A DNA stretch of 64,000 bases. Origin: Stratiolaelaps scimitus (Eukaryota; Arthropoda; Arachnida; Mesostigmata; Laelapidae). A program made the translations under genes and the position numbers. The stretch lies in assembly GCA_019614645.1 (NCBI GenBank), contig JABWDB010000109.1, positions 1 through 64,000 on the forward strand, in the 5' to 3' direction. Positions 1 through 11,410 of the stretch are shown here, one piece after another (the first letter of the stretch is position 1; every line of letters begins with the position of its first letter). The notes below the pieces were generated by a model. That model worked only from the letters and a program-made list of their open reading frames with translations, did not search any database and was not told where the DNA came from.

Positions 1-39
1 ACTGTGGTGTGCCTGGTTTTTACAATTACTTTATTTTTT

Positions 40-113
40 CAGATTGTCCTGATTGTGTTCTAAGTCAGATTATCCTGACCGTGTTCTAAGTCAGATTATC
101 CTGACCTTGTTTT
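40..113. repeat. 26-bp tandem repeat, about 2.8 copies
   Basis: Units begin at 40, 66 and 92. Each reads CAGATTATCCTGACC plus a GTGTTCTAAGT-like part; the first unit differs by two bases and the third breaks off after 22 bases. It lies just upstream of a retroposon tail and may be that element's own tandem 3' repeat or local DNA. Confidence 0.8.
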
Positions 114-143
114 ATACACACCTTTATCATATTTTTTTTCGCG

Positions 144-204
144 AGAACTTAAGCATTGTGAAACTGCAGTTCCGAAAATAAACCTCAAATGAAATGAAAT
201 AACG
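144..204 (+). repeat. Retroposon 3' tail of the SINE1 type, no tRNA head
   Basis: The stretch contains AACTTAAGCATTGTGAAA, then CTGCAGTTCC and AATAAA, and ends in repeated AAATG units. The same tail ends the tRNA-headed SINE1 copies near 22205, 40012 and 48956. No tRNA-like head is seen upstream here or at 44275, so these two may be 3' ends of the partner LINE instead of the SINE. Confidence 0.55.
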
Positions 205-2598
205 GTGCGGCACCCGGAGGTCCGTTCGGTGCCTCAGCCAAGTCTGCCACCTCAACCGCTCGAGCTGCGGCTACAGGCGGCCATGTGTGAGGCCCGCGTC
301 TTCAGTATTGTCACAAAGGCTACGCGTTCCCTAGTCGCCGTGGCCCTCACAGACGTGCTCCGGGACGTTCATACCAATAACGACGTCTCCTCCTGGGAAG
401 CGCTCTAGCTTTCGCCCGAGTGGTCTTGCAGATGCCGGACAAAGGCGACACCTCCCGCTCACGTCTCCTTTTTCCCCCCCGGCTCGTCAGCCGGCCCCGA
501 TGGCCTTCGGCCGCGTCTTCTCAGGAACCTGCTCTCTCCGGCGCTCGGAGCCGTCGCCACTGCCCTCGCCAAGGCCCTCGCTAAGGTGGTCGACTGCATG
601 CGGGCCGGCACGGTACCATCGGCGCTACGGCCAGTACTCTTCGGCGCGCGCCTCATCGCCCTCAAGAAAAAGGATGGTTCGATACGGCCTATCGCTTGCT
701 CCAGCACGATCCGCCGCCTGGCTGCTAAGATCGCCTGGGCCAATGAGAGGGACACGGTCGTGACCCTGCTCGGCCCAAGCCAGTTGGGTTGCGGCCAGGC
801 GTCTGGGACGGCGATCGCTGCTCACGCGGCTCGCGCCTTCATCCACGCTCATCCGGACGCGGCCCTGGTCAAGCTCGATTTTCGCAATGCCTTCAACACG
901 GTCCGCCGGAATCTCGTTCTGCGAGAGGTTGCTGAGCACGTCCCTGGCCTCTTCCCTTTGGTTGACCTGGCCTATCGTTGCCCTTCCCATCTGATTATGG
1001 ACAACGCCGTCATCAGCTCCGAGTGCGGGGCCCAGCCCTTTTCTGCCTGTCCCTCCGGACCCTCGCTGTGTCCCTCCAATCTCGTCTGCGGCTGTGGTAC
1101 ATGGACGACGGAACGTTGGCGGGTGATCCGGCGACCATCGCCTCCGACGTTCAGCGAATACTCTACTACGAGGGGCGCAGCAGCCTTGCCCTCAACCCCA
1201 CGAAGTGCGAGATCTTCTCTTTAGACGCGCAGCCCGACCCCCAGCGGTCGCTCCCAGGATGCCGTCTCACTCACAGGTTGTCCCTCGAGCTCGTCGGCTG
1301 TCCTCTTACGGACGAGGCCATCTATTGGACCGTTGCCTCGAGAGGACTGCCGTGATGCTCGACCGACTGCCCCTGTTATCGGCTCATCAGGGGCTGTTCC
1401 TCCTTCGGTCCTGTTTCTCAGCGGCACGCATGCAGCACTTGCTTAGGACATGCCCGGCCGGCACTGAGGCTTCAGCCCTTCACGCGTTTGACGACTTGGT
1501 GTTGGACGCCCTGACCACGATTCTGGACCTCCAGCTTCCTCCGGAAGCGGCGTCGCAGGCTACTCTTCCGGTTCGCTTCGGTGGCCTCGGCATTCTCAGT
1601 GTACTCCGCTTGGCTGACGTTTGCTACGCAGCGTCGCTTACAGCGGTCGCCGACATGGTTGCTACAGTCCTCCCCCCAAAGCTCTCGCCCACTTCTCCGC
1701 TTCCCGTGAAGCTGCCCTGTACCAGACGGGCGTCCGCGCCCGGGTCCCTCAAGACAAACATAGCAAGCAGCGGGTATGGTCCGATGCCCTGTACAAGATG
1801 CTGCGGGACTCCCTCCTGGCCTCAGCGCCACACGTTGCCGACCAAGCTCGCCTCCGGGCTGGCGACAGGCCTGGCGCGGGGGCGTGGCTCCACGCGTTGC
1901 CCTCCTCGTCCCTTGGCACTGCTCTCGACGATCGCTCCCTCCGCTTCTGTGTGGGCCTCCGCCTCGGGGCCCCTGTAGTTGTGGCCCACAGCTGCGAGCG
2001 TTGCGGGGACCCCGTCGCAACGAATGGCCACCACGGACTCTCGTGCGAACGCAGCGACGGTCGCCATCCGCGACACACGATGCTTAATGACACGCTCGTG
2101 AGGGCCCTCCACTCCGCCGGTATCCCTTGCACAGGGGAGCCACAGGGCCTCGACACCTCTGACAGCGCCGCCCTGACGGCCTCACCCTTATCCCCTTCCA
2201 TCGAGGCCAGCACCTTGTTTGGGACGGCACGGTGGTTGACACTCTAGCACATTCTTATGTCAACCACTGTGCAACCATCCCCGGTTACGCGGTAGCGCGT
2301 GCGGACGGGGCTAAGCTAAGGAAGCACGCCGCACTCTAAGCAACCTATCTTTTTCCCCCCTTGCTTTTGAGACCTTGGGCGGGCACGACCCTCTCACTGC
2401 GAACTTCCTCGAAGGGGTCTACCATAGGTTAATCCGCGCTACCGGGGACAAGCGCGCAGGTCCTTTCCTTCTGCAGCGCCTGTCCCTCACTGTGCAGAGG
2501 GGCAATGCCATCGCCTTCCTCGGGACGTTGTCGACCTCACCCCCCCATAATCCCTAGAAATAATTCCTAACTACTGTATGTTTGAATAAATTGTGTAC
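205..2598 (+). mobile_element. R2-like non-LTR retrotransposon with restriction-like endonuclease, decayed
   Basis: This is a 5'-truncated LINE carrying a reverse transcriptase followed by a C-terminal zinc-knuckle/restriction-like endonuclease, the layout of the R2 superclade. It starts directly after a retroposon tail at 204, a 3'-junction landing site. The 3' UTR carries CCCTAGAAATAATTCC and ends at a polyadenylation-like GAATAAA at 2584-2590. The same UTR sequence occurs in reverse complement at 8603-8640, which fixes the 3' terminus. Base composition is far more GC-rich than the AT-rich flanks, as expected for a recent arrival. Domains are broken across frames, so this copy is dead. Clade placement within RLE LINEs is inferred. 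Confidence 0.85.
394..2557 (+). pseudogene. LINE polyprotein: RT plus CCHC/PD-D endonuclease, several frameshifts
   Basis: In order: an upstream pre-RT segment (WEALLAFARVVLQMPDKGD, with a frameshift near 405); SAGPDGLRPRLLRNLL (from about 484); RT motif IALKKKDGSIRPIA (about 652); the RT Asp motif KLDFRNAFNTVRR (about 870); then a deletion near 1032 that removes the QGDPLG-type motif and shifts frame; WYMDDGTLAGDP (about 1095), the YMDD catalytic box; a frameshift near 1300 and another near 1680. The endonuclease zinc knuckle at 1992-2045 has CX2CX8HX4C spacing. After one more frameshift near 2165 comes RRPDGLTL...LVWDGTVVD, the PD...D nuclease motif. The conserved C-terminal block GNAIAFLGTL ends about 2535. 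Not functional as it stands. Confidence 0.85.
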
Positions 2599-3060
2599 TC
2601 TCGTATATAAGGACCATAGAAAAACCTGACTCCGTTAGGCAGACGAATTCAAGGAGTCAATACGCTTTCCGTTCTTGAAAGTCGGCACATCAGCAAGACT
2701 GGAGAACGCATTTGGTCCAATTAGGGATCTGTTACGATCACACGGATCCATCAAGTGAGATTTGAGTCTGTCTGCGAGATAACGAGGGCACACGAGAGCA
2801 CACTGTCCCCTTTTTTGGCAGGATGACAATGACACCCAATGCCTAGCCACTGACGTATTCGCCGGCTGGCACTGACGTCCAACGCTCTTGGCACGTGTCA
2901 GCGGGTCCTGCCTCGCGGAGAGTGGGGAAAAAACAACCGGATCTAGTCTCAATCGAGCACCGAATGGGGCAAAGAAATCACCCGTAAACGAGACAGCCGC
3001 CGTTGCCTCGAGATGCGTTTAGAGGTTATCCAAGGTGAGATATTCATGCTCAGTGTACCT
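2599..3060. other. Intergenic, no supported feature
   Basis: I see no domain, RNA gene or clear repeat. A 105-codon minus-strand open frame (2635-2952) has no recognisable motif and is probably chance. Confidence 0.5.
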
Positions 3061-3068
3061 ATCGACAG

Positions 3069-3200
3069 CTTGACCCAGACGGTCTACCTGGATAAGCTAG
3101 ATGAGGAAAATTGAGAATTTCGACGGACGCAACGACTACAGACGCCGAATAGCGAATACGTAGGAGTGGTCCCTGGTGACATGGGTCGCCCGTGTCTTCT
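3069..3200 (+). repeat. Dispersed repeat, copy 1 (partner at 11411-11540)
   Basis: It shares long runs with 11411-11540, including CCCAGACGGTCTAC, AATTTCGACGGAC, CAACGACTACAGA and AATAGCGAATACGT. Both copies keep a similar plus-strand reading (LTQTVY then DKLDE, then RRTQRLQ), suggesting a fragment of a retroelement coding region. The family is unidentified. Confidence 0.7.
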
Positions 3201-3539
3201 CTACCACGTTGCTGTTCCCGGAAATCCGAAAACTTAAGGACACGACGCCAAGTTAACACAAGCTGTTTGAGCGTCCGCTGGAAATCCAAGCCGGTGGAAA
3301 TCAAGCAAAGCGTGCCCACTGAACAATTGGGATTTGGACTTCCAAACTTAAATTTGGAAGGTTAAATTGTACATGCCGCATATACTTGTATAGCAAGTAC
3401 ACGCAACTTGCAACTTCAAATAGCGTGTTCTGTCGAACCGGAGTACTATTCGCAGACCAAACCTCCGCCTAGAACCGAAATGGCACACTGGGTCCCACCT
3501 CTGTAGGGGCAAGATGGAAAGGCATTTATATCTTAGATG

Positions 3540-5016
3540 GATCCAGTGAAGACGAGGACGGGATGGGGCAAAGCGAAGACGAATTCGGGACGGTAAAAGA
3601 CCACATGCAAGAGCTACAAAGCAGGTGAGGACACTCCCCCTACACCATCCTGCAATATACCAAAAGTGAGATCAAAATCATAACTGACGAACTAATGAAG
3701 CTAGGGAGAGGAGACTTCAGATGTTTTGGGACTAGCCGATACGGTTAGAGAACTTGAAGGGGCAAACAACCCGGCAGAATGGCTCCAGCTCATAAAGAGA
3801 GTTGCAGTCGACCTCAATACAGAGACTAGGCACGGAGGAATCATACTTGCACCAAAGGCCATTCGTGCAGCAGTTATAATAAGACGAGCAGCCTAGACGA
3901 AAGCCTTATAAAAGACTTGGGGATACAGTTCCCACAAGCACAAGGTGCCCTCCAATTGGAAGACGGGGGAGTCGCAGTTCACAGGAGAGTGAGTATGTAG
4001 ATGTTACAACCACAGAAGAGCTATACCAAGCGGAGGAGGTAGGATACCAATACCTGCTAGTGTGTATGGTAGGAAAGGACTGGACAGTAGTAGAAGAAAC
4101 CATCAGGATATTCCAAAGGGTTATACGAACGACCACGGGAAAAAAACAGATAGATGGGATTTAAGAAGCCGCTCTCGTACCTCAGGAGAGAGGCAAGATC
4201 ACCGATGATGTGGCAACTACTAAAGCTGTGCTGCCGAAAGAGCGAAATCGCAGGGGAGCTCTATATATGCAAAAGCCCAAGGGGAACTCTGGGAGAGGTT
4301 GACGACTTATAGTCTAGGGTTGCAAATTGCGCGATTGGAATATGCGCAGGAAAGGGACATGGTCACAGACCTCAGTGAACAAAAGGAAGTCAGGGGCGTG
4401 CCGAGTTGGAAATAAAGTGAGTCACACAAAGCAAAGAGGGAAACGTTGCAGAGTGCTCTGACGGAATAGCAAAGACGCTAGCGGAGAAGATCGAGAGCCA
4501 GCTGGGGGTCCCGACAAACCACAAACGGAAAGCGAAGAAGTAGCTCACGATGGCGATCGCACTGTGGGGGTGGACTCGCTACTGGATCAGACCGATCTGG
4601 CCAGGGAGCTCGGTCTGGCCAGGAACGAGGTGAAAGCCAGGTAGAAGGCGAAATACCTCGGGGTCATCCTTGACAAGGGCTGAATGAACTAGCACACATC
4701 AAGAGGGGTACAGCTAAAGCTAAGTGAGTATCCCTAAACCTAATACCCAGGTAGGGGAATGATCGAGGAGTAAAGTGGTGTCGACTGAAGTTTTCCTGGT
4801 CCCAGCCAAAATGTCACAGGAGGACCAAATAGCAACTGAAAGATGCCTAAGGTCTCCGACTGGGGATCTCGACCCACCATGGCCCAGAGGGCCACCCTCG
4901 ACGCCTGGCAACAACGGTGGACGGTCACTCTCAGGAGATCTGGTGCTGGACCAAAAGACTAACACCAGACCTCACGGTATGGCTAAACTGCAACATGGTG
5001 GAGCTGACGTAAGCAC
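3540..5016 (+). pseudogene. R1-like LINE relic: pre-RT segment and C-terminal region
   Basis: Heavily decayed open stretches in shifting frames. The left part (about 3540-4260) has an acidic start (DESSEDEDG) and a segment reading EELYQAEEVGYQYLLVC then RIFQRVIRTTTG, of gag-like character. The right part has KYLGVILDKG (about 4650), a C-terminal RT boundary motif, then LDAWQQRW (about 4894) and, one frame over, WTKRLTPDLTVWL (about 4947). The WQxRW...GxWT+RLIPD...WL block is characteristic of R1-clade LINEs. Most of the RT core is missing between the two parts. Assignment to R1 rests on that block and is inferred. Confidence 0.55.
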
Positions 5017-5035
5017 TTGATATATAGTCATGGTG

Positions 5036-5071
5036 GAGCCTATTCACTGCTATTACAACTCGACTACCCGT
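5036..5071 (+). repeat. LTR end fragment and primer-site region of the gypsy relic
   Basis: AGCCTATTCACTGCTATTAC then AACTCGACTACCC matches 8858-8890 (AGCCTATTCACACTAATACC then ACTCGACTACCC). It is followed by ATATTGGCGACGAG, typical of the start of LTR-retrotransposon internal DNA. I read it as the last bases of a 5' LTR; the rest of that LTR is not recognisable. Confidence 0.5.
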
Positions 5072-5149
5072 TCATAATATTGGCGACGAGTTACGAGTAA
5101 AACAAATAAGACAAGAAGAATACCAGAAGCTTCAATAATCATAATCCAC

Positions 5150-7610
5150 TATGAACGGTGAACAAATCTCAACTATCATGGAAAAGTGTTTCCTAAAAAT
5201 GAACGAAACACTCACCAAGTCTGCAATTATCATTTGGAGACACCCAAACATATCGGTCATTCAATCTCCGATATCCGAAACGTCAGTCCAATAGAAGAGT
5301 ATCCGAAATAACGTCTACTCAATTGATATTCTCAAACCGTCCATACCAGATCGTAACCATGAATTCAGTACCTATTAAACTCCGAGTAGATACTGGATCT
5401 GATGTGATTATCATGGATAAGGAAACCTGGCTTTCCTTAAACTCTCCTACGCTACAACTTCCTCCGTTAAATCTCAAGGCAGTAAACATGGAAAATCTAA
5501 GCTGTCTTGGTGTCTTGCATTGCAAATTTAACATATGTAATGAAGAACATATAGGTCAATGTTTTGGATGAGGAAGATCAGTTTATTATGGAATAAAATA
5601 GTAGAAGCCTTCCAAACTGACGTAACTGTATCAACTATTAGCTACGGTAACTGTTACATCGTTAAAATCAACATTATTCTAAAACTTCCAAGGAAAACAT
5701 TTTGGGGAACTTATCTTTGAAGTTCCTCAAAGTCTTCTCCTCAGGACTAGGACTATGCTTAAAAACTGAAGCACACCTTGAACTTAACGACAATGGTATT
5801 CCAATCTTTCGCAAGGCCAGACCGGTATCTTATGAAATGTTACCAAAACTGGAAACCGAACTTCAAAGATTAGGTCGAAACGGAGTCCTTGAACCCGTAA
5901 ACCATTCCGACTTTGCTGCACCTATAGTCATCGTAAAAGAAATCAGGTAATATCAGACTCTGCACAGATTACAAGACAGGCTTAAATGACGCACTCAAAG
6001 ATTTCCATCACCCATTACCCATTGCGATGATATATTCTCGAAACTAAACGGAGGAAAATATTTCTCACAAATCGATCTTGCAGAATAAGATGAAGCATAA
6101 AAAAACTCCTTACTCTTAACACACCTAAAGGTCTATTTCAATACAATAGACCACCATTCGGAGTCAAATGCGCCCCAGCCATTTTTCAACAAATAATGGA
6201 CAAAATGGCCACTGGTCTCGCAGGACTAGCCGCTTGTCTTGACGACATAACAATCACCGGAACTACTACCGGAAGAACACAGCCGACTATTTTAAACTAT
6301 TCGAGCAGATACAAGAATACGGTTTCAAAGTCAAACTTGACAAACTTTCTTTTCTCAAATAAACCATTAAATATCTAGGTTTCTTGATCTCAACAAAAGG
6401 AAGACAACCAGACCCAGAGAAAATCACGGTCATTCAAGGCATGTCACTACCAAATAACATCTCTGAACTACGCTCTTTATTAAGAATGATTAATCATTAC
6501 GCTAGTTCCGTTCCTAACTTACGAAAATACAGGGGACCCATAGATACACTTTTAAAAAAGGACACTACTTTCATCTGGACAAAACATCACCAACCCTGTT
6601 TAGATCAAGTTAAATCCTGGAGAATGTGTAGTGCTCGTGGCTGGGCTTGTACCCATCTCACCATCCTTACAGAAGAATGCGCTAAGCGATACCGGGAAGG
6701 GCAGTGGTGCAGTTGAACATCGTCAACAGTTTCACAAGGGGAGGCGGTGACGGTGTTGACATGCATTAGCATGCCAATGCACCCCCTTTAAAGGGATCCA
6801 AATTAAATCAATACTACAATCCGGTCGGCTTTCAATACATTATCATCCAAAACTACCAATCGCCTTAAGAGCCGACGCTAGTCAACACGGAATTGGAGCT
6901 GTTATCTCTCACAAGGGCCCAGACAATTCCGAAAAAGTGATCTATCATGCGAATCGATCATTAACACCTGAAAGAAGCATTAGCACTAGTCTATGCTTGT
7001 AAAAAAATCCATATGTTTATACATGGCAGACGACTTACATTACTTGCAGATCACAGACCTCTTTTGACCATTTTTGGATCAACCAAAGGTGTACCCATAC
7101 ACACTGCTTCACGCCTGCAACGATGGGCAGCATTTTGTTGATACATTCAAAAAGTACTTACACAAAACTAAGGAAAGATCTCACCATTACATGGTCACTA
7201 ACATCCCTTCTATTTTCATATCGAGAAACACCAAACGTGGAAGGCTCGACACCAGCAAGGCTCTCCTTGAATCGAAAGATGCGTACAACTTTGGGACTTA
7301 ATCAGAGAGAAGAAGAAAAATAATCTTCAACAACCGACCTCAAACACTTATAGCCTAAAGACAAATTGGCTACCAGGCGATATAGTCTCCGTCAAAGACT
7401 ATCGTAACCCTCACAAAGTAACTTGGACAACTGCAACCATAAATCGCAGGATTGGTGAAGTACTACTTGAAGTACAGGTCGGAAGACTGATATGAATGCG
7501 TCACATAATTAAATTACGTCACAGGACTCCACCAGGATCCATTCGATATCTAAAACGAAACCGTCAACCTCCTTCACGTTCGAACGTCAGGTTCAAGAAC
7601 ATAACCTATG
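5150..7610 (+). pseudogene. Ty3/gypsy LTR retrotransposon relic (gag-protease-RT-RNase H-integrase end)
   Basis: From left: a short gag-like start at 5151; a retropepsin with the active-site box VDTGSDVIIMDKETW (about 5386); the RT N-terminal block EAHLELNDNGIPIFRKARPV (about 5770) with ELQRLGRNGVLEPVNHSDFA; the RT catalytic box as CLDDITITG (about 6235); the connection segment LGFLISTKGRQPDPEK (about 6378); RNase H with LRADASQHGIGAVISHKGP (about 6865); and the integrase C-terminal motif SYRETPNVEGSTPARL (about 7219). Zinc finger and core of the integrase are deleted near 7190. A small element interrupts the RT/RNase H region at 6617-6802. Multiple stops and frameshifts mean the copy is dead. 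No envelope-like frame is seen. Confidence 0.85.
6617..6802. mobile_element. Short non-autonomous insertion inside the gypsy relic, 7-bp target duplication
   Basis: The gypsy reading frame stops matching after 6616 and resumes after 6809. The segment is bounded by TTAAATC at 6610-6616 and again at 6803-6809, a target-site duplication. Excising the insert plus one duplicate leaves the host element's frame continuous. The right part (about 6664-6775: AATGCGC, ACCGGGAAGGGCAGTGGTGC, GGAGGCGGTGACGGTGTTGA, CATGCATTAGCATG) recurs at 18282-18395, and its end recurs near 34770. It has no coding capacity. Confidence 0.75.
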
Positions 7611-7911
7611 ACTGAGGATAACATCAATATTAAGAAAGCGATGAGCTTATGGTATTGATGCAGCGATGACCCCGTGGTTGTTATTGGTGCCCCTGTTCTT
7701 GGAGGGACTGCAGTGACTATCATAGAGGCGCATGGGATACAAGCATACGCTTCGGATAGCTTCATTTAAAGTCGCCCGACACTCGCTACACAAATCGAAT
7801 GGATTTGCTGAACTCCCGAAATCACAAAGTTGGCCTGCCTCGAAAGTTGTCCTCTGTTTATGACTCAACGGTGTGCAGCACTCTCAGAATGGGAGTGTGT
7901 TCATGAACTGG

Positions 7912-8895
7912 GGGACTGTATATTTACTCAAGAGAAATTGAAACGTGTATTCCCGTACGATTTCAAACAGTTTGATTGAAATGACACTTACGCACTTGTT
8001 TAATCTCTACTGTAGCATTCAATTTCATAGATTATTCTATGTATAATGTGTGCATTACACATGAAATAGGTTTGTTTAAGGCAGCCCAACTAGAAGGGCC
8101 CTTATTAAATTTCTTGTCGGAATCTCTCTACAAAGGACACACAAAGCCTTACCCTGAGGTAACTTGTCAACTTTTAATCAATAGCGGATTTAAAGCTCTT
8201 ACTGGGCAAATCCCACCGAATTGCCATCTAAAAATAATGTCCATACAACGAGCCTGTTTTTAAAATTTGGACTGGGCTATTGTAACCAGTTAGTTACACA
8301 CTGAAAAATAAATACACACACACACACATATGTTTGTTGTTGGGAAACTCTTTTGTTAATTCAAGATTTAAAGGCAGCGATATAGTACAAGTCCCAATAC
8401 ATACAGTATTATAATTGCACATGTAGATATTAAATTCTGGTTGTTGCTGTCATGCTTACTGTATGGTGTTTAGATATCGCGTCACTCTTTAAGTTAATAT
8501 TGTTGATCTTCTGTTTTTATGATTAGTAACAAAATTTGCGCTTGATACTAAAATAATCAAGGTATTTACTTGAGGATTGACACTATATAATAGTGCTTTA
8601 TTCAAACATCCAGTAATTAGGAATTATTTCTAGGGATTATGGGGGGGATTAGCTGGGACCGGGGCTGAGACCGACATTGTCCCGAGGAAGGAGATGGCAT
8701 TGCCTCTCTGCCTCACAGCGAGGGACAGGCGTTGCAGAAGGAAAGATCATGCGCACCTATCAAAAAATTCTAGATATCATACAAATATCAGATACCAAAG
8801 ATACAAGTAGCTCCTCTAACCTCAGCGATTGCCCAGTCAATCCAACAAATAGCAAAGCCTATTCACACTAATACCACTCGACTACCCAATCTAAC
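7912..8895 (+). repeat. Probable 3' LTR of the gypsy relic, interrupted
   Basis: A purine run (CTGGGGGACTG at about 7908) resembles a polypurine tract and is followed by TGTATATTTACTC. The right end near 8858-8890 matches the putative 5' LTR end at 5036. An inverted LINE tail (8603-8748) sits inside. Boundaries are inferred, since no full second LTR is present to compare. Confidence 0.35.
8603..8748 (-). mobile_element. 5'-truncated tail of the R2-like LINE, inverted
   Basis: Reverse complement of 2464-2590: it covers the C-terminal LLQRLSL...RGNAIAF codons and the 3' UTR through GAATAAA. There are only a few substitutions by eye, so it belongs to the same recent subfamily as the 205-2598 copy. 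It lies inside the putative gypsy 3' LTR, so it is younger than the gypsy insertion. Confidence 0.85.
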
Positions 8896-8944
8896 CTATG
8901 ACAGCGCAAATGCTAACGCGACGATCTGCATTCCTTCTTTCTCT

Positions 8945-9915
8945 ACGTGCTGGGGCATCTCGAATGCAGTTCTACTGTCATAGCCTGGTTTCGTTCGTAC
9001 CTCTCAGATCGTTGACTTTGGGCGGGTGGTGTCTAAATGGGAAGCCGTAAATATTGGAACATCCCAGAGCTCTATCCTAGGTCTCTTTTTCATCATAATG
9101 ATCAACGAAATATTACTAAATGTTTCTGCTGGTAATATTTGCAAGGTCATAGCGTACGCTGATGACAAGTCGGCTCTTGTTTCGGATCTCCCCGTCATCG
9201 CTGCAGGAGGTCATTAGCTCATCTAGTTACAAGGCAGAGGATATATCAAGTGCTTAGTGTTTCAGCCTGGTCATACATTCTAGAAGAACAGGGTTAACCT
9301 ACCTTCCGGCCGCTGCAGCTGTGAGACGTTCCTTCTCCGAAGTATCCAGGTGTCGGTGTCTCCATCGGTTTGACCTTGACCTTTGAGGGTTCTCTCTCAA
9401 ATGACAAGATCATATGGGTAAATCTGCCCCAAAGTGTATTGTATATACGCTCTGATAGCATAACACTTTGGGGCAAGTTTACCCATCATAGCGTATATGC
9501 AATGCCTTAAAAATATTGGAGGGCCGACCCCTGGTCTATTTTTGGTGTACAAATTGCTCCTGTAACCTGTGCTTCACTACGCCATAATCATTTCGGACAG
9601 CGGCTACAAGGGAATACTGCGCAGAACGAAGGTCATTCAGAATGATGCCCTTTATGCTATTTTAGGCCGTCGTTGGAGTGACTCGGTTGATGGCCTTTCA
9701 AATAGTGTCGGGCTCGTTCGTGTAGACGAAATCTGTGCTCAGCCATTTCACGTTGCATTCAAAATAGTAAGTGGACCGTATTTTCGAAGTCCTTCGTCAT
9801 TTAAAGAGTTTAATCGCCACGCTCCTGGCTACCGCCTGCTTGCCATGTGGAACACGCGCCTTCATGAGATGTCCTTCAGTGTCATCTCGAACGGTCCCAT
9901 CGCCCTCTCTTGAAT
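8945..9915 (+). pseudogene. Jockey-type LINE relic: RT palm and C-terminal region
   Basis: Broken frames read WFRSYLSDR (about 8980), then VNIGTSQSSILG (about 9048, equivalent of the VPQGSxLGP box), then CKVIAYADDKSALV (about 9140) with the YADD catalytic box. The C-terminal part from 9569 contains HYAIIISDSGYKGILRRTKV, QNDALYAILGRR and RLLAMWNTRLHEM, typical of the post-RT region of jockey/RTE-like LINEs. An inverted repeat (9414-9486) lies in between. Not functional. Confidence 0.7.
9414..9486. repeat. Foldback with 24-bp arms
   Basis: Left arm 9414-9437 (ATGGGTAAATCTGCCCCAAA...) and right arm 9463-9486 (...TTTGGGGCAAGTTTACCCAT) are reverse complements with two mismatches and a 25-bp spacer. 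It could be a tiny MITE or hairpin. No target duplication was recognised. Confidence 0.65.
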
Positions 9916-10524
9916 CGATGACACTAATGGTAAACGTTTACCAGATGCAGGCCTCCCCGTCTAATATGTTGATAAATTTTTGGGAATCTCATTTGGGCTT
10001 GTTCTTTCATGATGCGAAAGGCTTCTAATTGTATGTCGTAGACCACCTAGACCCCGGTGGGCTGGCTTTCTTCACCCAGTGGGTGTTCATCTACAATTTA
10101 TAACAAAATTTATAACAAAATCCGAGGAGTCCGGATACTTCAAAGCTCGTTGTGCTAGAACCATGATTGAAACCGTGTCGAAATAAGGTCCGGTTAACAC
10201 ACATCACCGTCGCGACCATGATGATTAATAATATGATGATCATTGGCGATTTAATCTACAACCGGCGGAGTACTGAGATTAAATCTGAGAACACTGGACT
10301 CTACTTGCGTGGCACTACCGCTCAATCTACCGTTGTTATTCATGAGCAGATGGAAGTCGACGACTCTATTCGGGGTGGAAATATGTATTGTCTGGTTTCG
10401 GCTAGAGAGATCGAGAGGAAGATCGTGGATGATTGTTGTTGCTGGATCTATCTTAAATTCACGGAGGTGGAAACTCGTTCAATTCGTCTGCCAAAATATT
10501 TTGTTTACTATGAAAACCATGGAG

Positions 10525-11240
10525 GTATCCAATGAACACTTGCGGCGCTATTTTCTTATTTAAGTTTAAACTTAGACATTCCGAAGTGGACACGGCTGCC
10601 GAGTTGTGTGAAGCTTTTGGACCAACCTGTGTGTCTGTTAAGACTGTCGAAAGGTGGTTCAAAAGTTTAGAGCTGGGGATTTTAACCTGAAAGACTTGCC
10701 TAAGTCAGGCAGGCCTGTTGAGGTAGATGAGGACCTTCTCCGGTCAGAATTCGAGGAAAATCCTCGGATAAGTATTGTAATGGTAGCTGAGGAACGGCGA
10801 CCATACCATCAGAAATCATTTGCATAAGATGGGGCGGATCTACAAGCTCGGGAAGTGAATCCCGCATGGTCTGATGCCTGATCAGAGGATCCGCCGTCTG
10901 ACGGCATGCTCAGCACAGTTAGAACGGGTGCACGCTGCGCTGACCGAGAAGCAACCCAGATTCTTCAAAAAGTACGTAGCCATACTCCAGCCCGGTTGCA
11001 CATCGCGCGAACTACCTTGGACACCATTAAAAGCTTACATTGGGAAGTATTATCCCACTCACCATATTCTCTTGACCTCACGCCGCCACAGTATCATCTT
11101 TTCTTGAATTTGCAAAACACCATTACTGGCAAAATTTTCACTCAGAGATGGAGGTAGAAAACGCTATTAACAAGTTTTTTGCGGCCCAGCCAGAAAGTTT
11201 TTACGAGAAAGGAATTGTTGATCCAACCAATTGATACCCA
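10525..11240 (+). pseudogene. Mariner transposase relic 1
   Basis: The N-terminal part reads FKFKLRHSEVDTAAELCEAF and SVKTVERWFKSL (about 10560-10670), the mariner HTH region. The C-terminal part from about 10990 reads RTTLDTIKSLHWEVLSHSPY, then SLDLTPPQYHLFLNL and AQPESFYEKGI. The last catalytic Asp (normally P(S/P)DYHLF) is Gln here. The frame breaks repeatedly, and most of the central region with the first two catalytic Asp residues is missing or unrecognisable. Dead copy; terminal inverted repeats were not found. Confidence 0.75.
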
Positions 11241-11410
11241 TCCGATTGGCGAAGTGTGTAGACGCCGAAGGAGACTACTTTTAATAAAACGCGTTAAGCA
11301 CAAGTCGAATTATAAGCGTTTTAATTAGCGTGCAAAAACCGGAAGTATGCAAATACAAAATTTCCACCAGTCCTCGAATTTTCGATACCGGGTGATGGGA
11401 ATGAGGACAA

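Noticed and set aside
459..990. Minus-strand frames of 98 and 121 codons
   Set aside because: Shadows of the GC-rich R2-like RT on the plus strand.
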